DNA of 39,240 bases from Phycisphaerae bacterium. GTDB lineage: Bacteria; Planctomycetota; Phycisphaerae; SM23-33. Below the pieces are notes generated by a model that was not told the origin of the DNA, did not search any database, and saw nothing but the letters and a program-made list of their open reading frames with translations. The stretch is taken from assembly GCA_011050235.1 (NCBI GenBank), contig DRGC01000043.1:1-39240 (forward strand), read 5' to 3'. The translations under genes were made by a program, and so were the position numbers. Position 1 is the stretch's first letter; every line of letters begins with the position of its first letter. This document shows, piece after piece, positions 32,688 through 39,240 of the stretch.

Positions 32688-34103
32688 ATGTCCCGCAAAC
32701 ATGAGGGTGTAGCGTCGATGCCGTACCTTCGTTTGATCATCAATACGGCCGTGGCCCTAATCGTGCTGCTTCTGGCGGCCCTGGGCGCACGTCACATGAT
32801 CCGGACCAAGCCGGGCGTCCCCCAGCGTCCGCCCAGCCGGCTTGTGGCGAAGGTGCTCGCCCCGCCCATTCAGCCGTTGCGAGACTATCGCGTGCAGATC
32901 GTTGGGTTCGGCTCGGCCAGGCCAAAGATCCGTGTGGATGTCACGCCGCAGGTTGCCGGCGAGGTCATCCACAAGCACGAGAGATTTTTCTCCGGCGAGC
33001 GCATCACCGCCGGGCAAGTGCTCTTCAAGATCGATCCGACCGACTACGAACTGACCCGCGACCGGGCGCACAATGAAATCCTCCTGCTGGACGCCAAGCT
33101 TCAGGGCCTGGCGGTCTCCGAAAGGAACCTTCAGGAGTTGCTGAAGATCGAAGATGACCGCCTGGAGTTGGCAAAGACCGACCTCGAGCGCGCCGAGGAG
33201 CTGGTCCGTCGCGGGGCAGGCACGCGGACGGAGATCGACCGCGCACAGGAGACCGTGCTGGGCCGGCGGCTCCAGATTCAACTGCTGAAGCAGAAGCTCG
33301 AGGAGATCCCGCCGCAGCGTCTCGAGCTGAAGGCCCAGCAAAGTGTCTCGCGCGTCCAGAAGCGTCAGGCGGAGACCGACCTGGCCCGGACGATCTACCG
33401 CAGCCCGTTCGACGGGCGAGTGATCGACTGCCCGCTGGAAGTCGGCGAACACGTCCAGGCCGGCCAGGCGTGCGGCGCCATTTATGCGACCGACGTGATG
33501 GAAGTGCCTGTCCCCCTTCCCGCCGGCGACATGGACTGGATCGGCCAGACCACCCAGGCCGCCACGGCGATCACGGCTGAGGTCGTCTGGCAGGCGAGCC
33601 CGGCATCACGGCCGAGGCGATGGGCCGGTCGAGTCAGCCGAGTCGAGGCGGGCCTGGCCGCCCAGACACGCACCGCCACGGTGATCGTCAAGGTCATCAA
33701 TCCGCCCGCCGACGCCGGCGAGGCGATACTGGACATCAACATGTTCTGCCGCGTCACCATCGACGGGCTCACACTGGCGGAAGTGTTCCTGCTGCCCCGC
33801 CGGGCCATCCAGCCGGACGGAAGCGTGTACGTCATCACCGACGTCAAGCCCACCGATGCCGCGACCCAGCCGGCCGGCGAGGCGGCGAAACTCGTTGGCC
33901 GTCTCACGCGTCGGCCCGTCCGCGTCATCCGCTACACCGATGGGGAGGCCATGATCCTGCCCGACGGGGGCCTGGCCGCCGGCGACCGTGTCGTGCTGGA
34001 CTACTTGCCCAAGCCCGTAATCGGCATGGCCGTCCATCCCGTGGATCGCCGCCAAGACACGGACCAAGCAGCCCAGACCCAGCCAACACCGCACGAGGAT
34101 TAA
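32688..34103 (+). CDS. RND efflux periplasmic adaptor (HlyD/MFP family)
   Basis: A 471-residue adaptor linking an inner-membrane RND pump to an outer-membrane channel. One membrane segment (about 13-33) is followed by the first lipoyl half with VDVTPQVAGEV and GQVLFKIDPTDY (83-120), and then a coiled-coil hairpin (about 121-235). The second lipoyl half (SPFDGRVIDCPLEVGEHV) and a beta-barrel/membrane-proximal region come next. It is followed by the pump gene after three bases, so the two form one operon. ATG 32688 is used; ATG 32718 also gives a normal N-terminus. No TolC-type channel gene is in the window. Confidence 0.92.
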   Translation: MSRKHEGVASMPYLRLIINTAVALIVLLLAALGARHMIRTKPGVPQRPPSRLVAKVLAPPIQPLRDYRVQIVGFGSARPKIRVDVTPQVAGEVIHKHERFFSGERITAGQVLFKIDPTDYELTRDRAHNEILLLDAKLQGLAVSERNLQELLKIEDDRLELAKTDLERAEELVRRGAGTRTEIDRAQETVLGRRLQIQLLKQKLEEIPPQRLELKAQQSVSRVQKRQAETDLARTIYRSPFDGRVIDCPLEVGEHVQAGQACGAIYATDVMEVPVPLPAGDMDWIGQTTQAATAITAEVVWQASPASRPRRWAGRVSRVEAGLAAQTRTATVIVKVINPPADAGEAILDINMFCRVTIDGLTLAEVFLLPRRAIQPDGSVYVITDVKPTDAATQPAGEAAKLVGRLTRRPVRVIRYTDGEAMILPDGGLAAGDRVVLDYLPKPVIGMAVHPVDRRQDTDQAAQTQPTPHED

Positions 34104-34106
34104 CTG

Positions 34107-37100
34107 ATGGGCATCATCCGCAGGGCCGTCGCGAACCCGGTGGCCGCCAACATGCTGATGCTGCTGATCCTCGGAGGAGGTTGGTTCACCGCCCAGCACC
34201 TCCCGCGAGAGCTGTTCCCCGAGTTCAGCATCGAGATGGTTTCGATCACCGTCCCCCATCCCCAGGCCAGCAGTCCCGACGATATCGAGCAGAGCATCTG
34301 CCTGAAGATCGAGCACGAGCTCTCCGGCCTGGAAGACATCGACGAGGTCACCTCCGTCAGCCGCGAGGGGATGGCGATCGTGACGGCCGCTCTGCGCCAG
34401 GGCGCCGACATCCGCAAAGCACTGGACGAGATCAAGACCCGTGTGGACAACGTCGAGCTGCCGAAGGAGGCAGAGGACCCCATCGTCAGCGAAGTGACGC
34501 TCAGGCGGCACGTAATCCATGTCGTGGTCGCCTGGGACGTCGACGCCGCCGGCATCTCGGCCGAGGACCAGGAACGAACGCTCAAAGAGATCGCCGAGGA
34601 TGTCCGTGAGGATATCGCCGCGCTGTCGGAGGTCTCGCAGGTCAGCGTTTCGGGCGTGCGGGACTATGAAATCAGCGTCGAAGTCTCCGAAGAAAGTCTC
34701 CGCAAACACCGGCTGACGATGGCCAAGGTCGCCGAGGCGATTCGCCAGGGCAGTTTCGACCTGCCGGCCGGGACGGTCAAGACCGCTGGCGGCGAGCTGA
34801 CCCTGCGCGTGGTAGGCCAGTACTACACGGCCGAGGAGTTTCGCGATATCCCCGTCATCAGCAGGCCCGACGGAACCATTATCCGCCTGGAAGATGTCGC
34901 CACCGTCCGCGAGAGTTTCGAGGACCTGGACCTGGCCGGGCAGTTCAACGGCAAGCCCGCCGTCCTGGTCAGTGTGTTCAAAACGCCCAAGGAAGACACG
35001 ATCGAGATCGTTCAGGCCGTCAAGCGATACGTCAAGGGCAAGCAGATGGAGCTTCCCGACGGCATCCTGATCGACACCTGGGCCGACATGTCCAAGCTGA
35101 TCGAGGACCGTCTGGACCTGCTGGTGCGCAACGGCCTGCAGGGGTTGGTGCTGGTGTTCCTGACGCTGTGGTTGTTCCTGGGGATGCGGCTGTCGGTCTG
35201 GGTGGCATTGGGGATTCCGGTCTCGTTCGCCGGGGCGCTGCTGGTGCTGGATTTGGGCGGCCAGTCGCTGAACATGATGAGCATGTTCGCGCTGATCATG
35301 GCGTTGGGGCTGATCGTGGACGATGCCATCGTGGTCGGCGAGAACGTTTACGCGCGGATCCAGCGCGGCGACGAGCCAAAGGAGGCCGCCATCCTTGGCA
35401 CCAAGTCGGTGATGCTGCCGGTATTCGGGGCGGTGGTGACGACGTGGCTGGCGTTTGTGCCGCTTCTGGCGGTCCCGGGGGTGATGGGCAAGTTCATCCG
35501 TATCCTCCCGTTCGTCGTGATACCGGCCTTGGCGTTTTCACTGATCGAGTGCATGGTGATCCTGCCGCCCCATCTGGCGCACGGGCTCAACCGGCTGCGA
35601 GCCGACGACCGCTCGCACCGACTGAAACGGTTCGGCCAGCGCTTCCGCGACCGGTTCGACGCCGGGCTCGAGCGGTTCCTGCAGAACGTCTTCACGCCTG
35701 TGTTTCGCTTTACGCTCCGCTACCGATACCTGACGATCGCGGTGTTTCTGGCGGTGATGATTCTGATGGGCGGGGCCGTCATGGGCGACCGGGTGCCGAG
35801 GACGGGCTTCCCACGGATCGAAGGCGACACCATGCAGGCGATTCTGACACTGCCGACGGGGACGGGCATCGTCCGAACGGCCGAGGTGGCGCGATCGCTG
35901 ACGGTGGCGGCGGAGAAGCTCAACGAGCAGTTCACCACCCGCACCGGCGAGCCGGTCGTCATGCGCGTCTACTCCCTGCTGGGCCAGCAGAGCGGGTTCG
36001 GCGTCCCCAACAACGGCTCGCACCTGGCCGAGGTCACCGTCGAACTGCTGCCTTCGGAGCGCCGCGGGCAGGCCCTTCGGCCGCGCGATTTGGTCGCCAA
36101 GTGGCGCGAGACTATGCCGCCCGTTCCCGACGCCCTGAGCCTGACGTTCAGCGCGTTTCAAGGCGGGCCGGGGGGCAAAGCGCTGGAAATCCGCGTGCTG
36201 GCCGAGAGCACCGATGCGGCCAAGCCCGCCGCCGAGCGCCTCAAGGAGGCGCTGGCGACATACCCCGGCGTCACCGACATCGAGGACGACGCGCTGCCCG
36301 GGCGAATGGAGATGAACATCCGTCTCAAGGCGGGCGCCAACCCGCTGGGCATCAACCTGCAAACGATGGCCCGGCAACTGCGCGATGCGTTCTACGGGGC
36401 AGAGAGCTACCGCATCCAGCGCGGCCGGGATGAGATCAAGGTGATGGTTCGCTATCCCGAAAAGCTTCGTCGCAGCCTGGGCCACGTCGAGAACATGTGG
36501 GTGCGCACCGCCGCCGGCGACGAGGTGCCGTTCCACGAGGTTGCCGATGTGACGTTCCAGCGAGGCTACACAACGCTCAAACGAATCGACGGGGACAGCG
36601 TGGTCGTGGTCTCGGCCGAGGTGGACGAGGCCTCCGCCAATGCGGAGAAGATCCTCCAGGACATGAACAAGTCGGGCGGCGTGTTCGCCCAACTGAGGGC
36701 CCAATATCCCGATATCAAGCTGGACCTAACCGGGCAGCGGGAGCAGTTTCTCGAATCGCTCAACGCGCTGAAGGTCTGGTACCCGGTAGCGCTGCTGGGG
36801 ATCTACACGGTCCTGGCGGCGATCTTCAGGAGCTACTTCCAGCCCATTATCATCATGCTGGCGATCCCCTTCGGCCTGGTGGGGGCCGTCATCGGCCACT
36901 GGTTGATGGGCTTCGACCTGACGATCCTGAGCATGTTCGGCATGGTGGCGCTGACGGGGATCGTCGTCAACGATTCGCTGGTCCTGATCGACCTGGTCAA
37001 CCGGCGCGTGCGCGCGGGCGAGCCGATTCTGGTCGCCGCCGAAAGCGGTGCTCGCGATCGATTCCGCCCCATTTTGCTGACGACGATCACGACGGTGGTG

Positions 37101-37343
37101 GGTATGGCGCCGCTGCTGTTCGAGCGATCGTTCCAGGCCCAGTTCCTCAAGCCCATGGTGGTGTCGATCGCGTTCGGCCTGTCGTTCGCGACGTTGCTGA
37201 CGCTGCTGGCCGTGCCCAGCCTGTACCTGATGGGCAACGACGTGTCGCGCGTGATCCGCTGGTTGATCAGCGGGCAATGGCCCACAGCCGAACGGGCTTT
37301 CGGCGCGCCGGAGCAATCGCCGATAGATGATCGGCCAGTTTGA
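34107..37343 (+). CDS. RND family efflux permease (AcrB-like)
   Basis: A 1078-residue proton-driven inner-membrane pump. The two pseudo-repeats of the family are visible: TM1 near 12-32, TM2-6 around 340-500, TM7 near 548, and TM8-12 around 885-1045, separated by two large periplasmic regions. The TM4 proton-relay motif GLIVDDAIVVGENV has D405 and D406 intact. Other family landmarks are FPEFSIEMVSITVPHPQAS near the N-terminus and GIVVNDSLVLIDLVNRR in the second half. It is coupled to the adaptor gene. Substrate class (drugs, lipids or envelope precursors) cannot be told from sequence; the sequence looks like the broad hydrophobic-substrate group rather than the heavy-metal group. Confidence 0.94.
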   Translation: MGIIRRAVANPVAANMLMLLILGGGWFTAQHLPRELFPEFSIEMVSITVPHPQASSPDDIEQSICLKIEHELSGLEDIDEVTSVSREGMAIVTAALRQGADIRKALDEIKTRVDNVELPKEAEDPIVSEVTLRRHVIHVVVAWDVDAAGISAEDQERTLKEIAEDVREDIAALSEVSQVSVSGVRDYEISVEVSEESLRKHRLTMAKVAEAIRQGSFDLPAGTVKTAGGELTLRVVGQYYTAEEFRDIPVISRPDGTIIRLEDVATVRESFEDLDLAGQFNGKPAVLVSVFKTPKEDTIEIVQAVKRYVKGKQMELPDGILIDTWADMSKLIEDRLDLLVRNGLQGLVLVFLTLWLFLGMRLSVWVALGIPVSFAGALLVLDLGGQSLNMMSMFALIMALGLIVDDAIVVGENVYARIQRGDEPKEAAILGTKSVMLPVFGAVVTTWLAFVPLLAVPGVMGKFIRILPFVVIPALAFSLIECMVILPPHLAHGLNRLRADDRSHRLKRFGQRFRDRFDAGLERFLQNVFTPVFRFTLRYRYLTIAVFLAVMILMGGAVMGDRVPRTGFPRIEGDTMQAILTLPTGTGIVRTAEVARSLTVAAEKLNEQFTTRTGEPVVMRVYSLLGQQSGFGVPNNGSHLAEVTVELLPSERRGQALRPRDLVAKWRETMPPVPDALSLTFSAFQGGPGGKALEIRVLAESTDAAKPAAERLKEALATYPGVTDIEDDALPGRMEMNIRLKAGANPLGINLQTMARQLRDAFYGAESYRIQRGRDEIKVMVRYPEKLRRSLGHVENMWVRTAAGDEVPFHEVADVTFQRGYTTLKRIDGDSVVVVSAEVDEASANAEKILQDMNKSGGVFAQLRAQYPDIKLDLTGQREQFLESLNALKVWYPVALLGIYTVLAAIFRSYFQPIIIMLAIPFGLVGAVIGHWLMGFDLTILSMFGMVALTGIVVNDSLVLIDLVNRRVRAGEPILVAAESGARDRFRPILLTTITTVVGMAPLLFERSFQAQFLKPMVVSIAFGLSFATLLTLLAVPSLYLMGNDVSRVIRWLISGQWPTAERAFGAPEQSPIDDRPV

Positions 37344-37345
37344 TC

Positions 37346-37374
37346 TTGCCAATACGCGCGTTGGCGGACATAAT
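37346..37374 (+). promoter_or_regulatory. Sigma70-type promoter of the golvesin-domain gene
   Basis: TTGCCA (37346-37351), 17 bases, then CATAAT (37369-37374). Each hexamer matches the consensus at five of six positions. The leader is about 70 nt. Confidence 0.6.
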
Positions 37375-37452
37375 GATGGTCTAAACCTTTCGTTTCGGGG
37401 TCATGGTCGGTGGCGCAGCCGGCCTTGGCGGTTCAGTTTGGGAGTTTGACAA

Positions 37453-38937
37453 ATGACGCGGACCCGTCTTGTGGGAATTGCTCTGCTCGGCATCATCGCG
37501 GTCCTGCCGCATTCGGTGGCGGACGATGATGAGCCGGGCCCCAACGACATCATCGTCGACAATGCCGACAAGAGAGCCAAGCTTACGGGCGCATGGCGAA
37601 TAAAAGCTGCCCGGGCCGCCCACCGCTACGGGGCGGACTTCGCCTTCATCGCAGGCGGGTCCAAGGCGACCGCCAAGTTCAGGCCCGCCATCCCGGCCAC
37701 CGACCAATACCACGTGTACATCCGTTACGTCACGCTGCCAGCCAGCAGTAGGAGCGTATCCGTCGATATCCATCATGCCGATGGAACGGTGACCCGGACG
37801 ATCAATCAGAAGATGTCCAGCGGCAAATGGGTGCCGCTCGGACGATATCGATTTCGTTACGGCCGGGATGGATACGTAACGATCAAGGCCGCCGACGCCC
37901 GGGGCCTGGTCGTCGCCGATGCGGTGAGGTTCGTCCCTCTCCTCGTCTTGGTCGAAAACCGTGGGACCAGACCCGTCGAGACCCCTGCTCCGGCCAAAGC
38001 TCCAGAGACCGCCGACGAGCCGGGCGATACGCCTGGGGCCACCTCCTCGCCGGCCCGGACGCCCGTCCAGTTCAGCGAGTCGGAAATCGTCGCCGCCGCC
38101 CGGTCAACGGGTGACAAATGGGCGGCGAAGGTACGCGGCGACATCTCCGGGAGTCTGCGCCTGATCGAGACCGATCATTTTCTGATCTACACGGCCTTGG
38201 ATACGACGGACGATGGTCTGCTCAGGAGTGAATGCGAGCGGTTCCATGATCGCCTGGCCGAGACGTTCAGCATCCCACAGGGCCGGAAGCTTTGGCAGGG
38301 AAAACTGATCGTTTTCGCCTTCCGCCGGGGGGATGCCTTTGTCGAGTTCGCCAAGACCATTCATGGAGCCTATTCGGCCGAGACGGACATGGATGAGATG
38401 ACCAGCTATATCATGCCGCTGAACTTCGGAGGCGGCGGCGGGACGATCACGACCTATTGCATCACATTGACGTACCAGATAGCCAAGAGCTCCGCTGCGA
38501 TCCCTACGCATGAGAGCTTTCTAGCCAACCTGGCAAGCGATCTTGTCCAGGTGGTCCAGTTGAGCGACCCGACCGGCGGGGCCCCTCCGTCCTGGATGCA
38601 CGAGGGCTTGTCCGACTACCTGGCCTCGACGTTCGTGTCGGGTTGTCCACAAGCTCAGCGTCGAGCCCGTGCGGCGGCCGCGGCCATCCGGCAAGGGCAT
38701 AACGTCATGGCGGTGTTCCAACGGACCGGGCCCTTGCAGGTTGTCCGCAGAGGCATTGACGAACGCGGCGTCGCCCAGAGCCTCGTCCGCTTTTTGTATC
38801 TCCGCGACAAAGATGCGTTTTTCCGGTACTACGGCCTCCTGAAAGAAGGCAAAGCCGACGCCGACGCCCTGCAGGAGACGTTTGAGTTGACCCACAAGGG
38901 CCTGGTGAAGCTCTGGCGGGCCGAACCAGCCGGGTAG
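37453..38937 (+). CDS. Exported golvesin-like domain protein with inactive peptidase-like domain
   Basis: A 494-residue secreted protein. A signal peptide (about 1-23) is followed by a golvesin-type beta domain (about 34-161: GAWRIKAARAAHRYGADFAF, then KWVPLGRYRFRYG and VVADAVRF), which is often carbohydrate- or polymer-binding. A Pro-rich linker (171-205) leads to a gluzincin-like (peptidase MA) domain (about 235-490). In active relatives an HExxH helix precedes the W-x-x-EG-x-x-x-Y motif. Here the second motif is present (WMHEGLSDYL, Glu384), but the first reads LASDLVQVV (360-368), with Ser362, Asp363 and Gln366 in place of His, Glu and His. It is therefore probably non-catalytic. The ATG at 37453 follows GGGAG by 8 bases. 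Confidence 0.8.
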   Translation: MTRTRLVGIALLGIIAVLPHSVADDDEPGPNDIIVDNADKRAKLTGAWRIKAARAAHRYGADFAFIAGGSKATAKFRPAIPATDQYHVYIRYVTLPASSRSVSVDIHHADGTVTRTINQKMSSGKWVPLGRYRFRYGRDGYVTIKAADARGLVVADAVRFVPLLVLVENRGTRPVETPAPAKAPETADEPGDTPGATSSPARTPVQFSESEIVAAARSTGDKWAAKVRGDISGSLRLIETDHFLIYTALDTTDDGLLRSECERFHDRLAETFSIPQGRKLWQGKLIVFAFRRGDAFVEFAKTIHGAYSAETDMDEMTSYIMPLNFGGGGGTITTYCITLTYQIAKSSAAIPTHESFLANLASDLVQVVQLSDPTGGAPPSWMHEGLSDYLASTFVSGCPQAQRRARAAAAAIRQGHNVMAVFQRTGPLQVVRRGIDERGVAQSLVRFLYLRDKDAFFRYYGLLKEGKADADALQETFELTHKGLVKLWRAEPAG

Positions 38938-38979
38938 CGCCTGCCGACAGATCACTCGGTCCGTCCACTGCGCGCATGA

Positions 38980-39010
38980 ACGAGGCAGCGCCTTGCAGGC
39001 GCCGCCTCGT
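38980..39010. terminator. Hairpin between convergent genes, probable bidirectional terminator
   Basis: Two 13-base arms (ACGAGGCAGCGCC and its near-complement, one mismatch) enclose the loop TTGCA. It lies between the stop at 38937 and the convergent minus-strand stop at 39038. Confidence 0.6.
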
Positions 39011-39037
39011 CTGTGACTACGTGGTCTGGACCCTTCG

Positions 39038-39240
39038 TCAGGATCGCCGACGTTTCAGTAAAGCCAACGCCCCCAACACCAGCATCGACAGAGAAGCCGG
39101 CTCGGGAATGGGAACGGTGAAGCTGGTATCGATGACTTCACCACCCCCCGTGCCGTTCATGAAGAACAAGAGCGTCACAGTCTCGCCGAACGGCACGACG
39201 ATGTTCGCCAGATCCAACGTCTCAACAGCATCGACCGCGA
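39038..39240 (-). CDS. C-terminus of a PEP-CTERM protein (probable exosortase substrate)
   Basis: Only the last 66 codons are inside the window; the gene continues past the right edge. The tail has the full PEP-CTERM sorting signal: VPIPEPASLS, a hydrophobic helix (MLVLGALALL) and the basic end KRRRS before the TGA. The upstream part looks like a secreted beta-rich domain (VPFGETVTLLFFMNGTGGG). Proteins of this class are cleaved at the PEP motif by an exosortase, here plausibly the one at 13750-14721. The residue after PEP is Ala, as is common. It was too short at the window edge to stand out by length, but the motif is unmistakable. Confidence 0.9.
   Translation of the reverse strand, partial: AVDAVETLDLANIVVPFGETVTLLFFMNGTGGGEVIDTSFTVPIPEPASLSMLVLGALALLKRRRS

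Noticed and set aside
35168-36433. Plus-strand frame of 421 residues inside the RND pump gene
   Set aside because: Out-of-frame shadow; the pump frame is uninterrupted for 1078 codons with all family landmarks.
1-39240. CRISPR array, insertion sequence, prophage or integron
   Set aside because: No regularly spaced repeats, transposase, integrase or phage structural genes were seen on either strand.

Overview
The window is GC-rich, gene-dense bacterial DNA that most resembles a planctomycete, probably of the Phycisphaerae type. That placement is inferred from a complete exosortase/EpsI locus, a PEP-CTERM substrate tail, a DUF1571 protein, an HTH-receiver regulator of the kind common in that phylum, and many genes without a clear Shine-Dalgarno sequence. 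There are about 22 complete genes, two partial genes at the edges and two tRNA-Thr genes. I see no insertion sequence, prophage, CRISPR array or rRNA.

Layout. (1) Positions 3-254 hold the end of an unrecognised gene. (2) Positions 329-5766, minus strand, form a tight four-gene operon. It encodes a 2-hydroxyglutaryl-CoA-dehydratase-type iron-sulfur reductase (HGD-D/COG3581), a radical SAM protein of the archaeal tetraether synthase (Tes, MJ0619) type, a small lipoprotein, and a radical SAM/SPASM enzyme. It is the most interesting part of the window: the first two families suggest ester-to-ether reduction and chain-to-chain coupling of membrane lipids. (3) A tRNA-Thr(UGU) with its own promoter and terminator follows at 5790-5964. 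(4) Positions 6084-18411, minus strand, are an exosortase and polysaccharide-export region. In transcription order it holds a DUF2007-like acidic protein, a small Arg-rich protein, a membrane protein, a Wza-like exporter, the exosortase, EpsI, a 1502-residue TPR protein and a Wzc-like co-polymerase with a degenerate Walker A motif. No glycosyltransferases are visible.

(5) Positions 18561-24034 hold an alpha/beta-hydrolase lipoprotein, tRNA-Thr(CGU), ilvB-ilvN (acetolactate synthase, with unusual basic tails), an HTH-receiver regulator and an extended SDR reductase. (6) Positions 24348-32590 hold a DUF1571 protein behind a strong promoter and a long leader, a phosphodiesterase lipoprotein, a RACo-type corrinoid activator, an NHLRC2-like thioredoxin/beta-propeller protein and MutY. 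(7) Positions 32688-39240 hold an RND adaptor and pump, a golvesin-domain protein with a peptidase-like domain that lacks its HExxH motif, and the C-terminus of a PEP-CTERM protein, a likely exosortase substrate.

Start codons were often moved downstream of the longest reading frame because of gene overlaps, signal peptides, ribosome binding sites or promoters. Functions come from motifs read by eye; no database search was possible.
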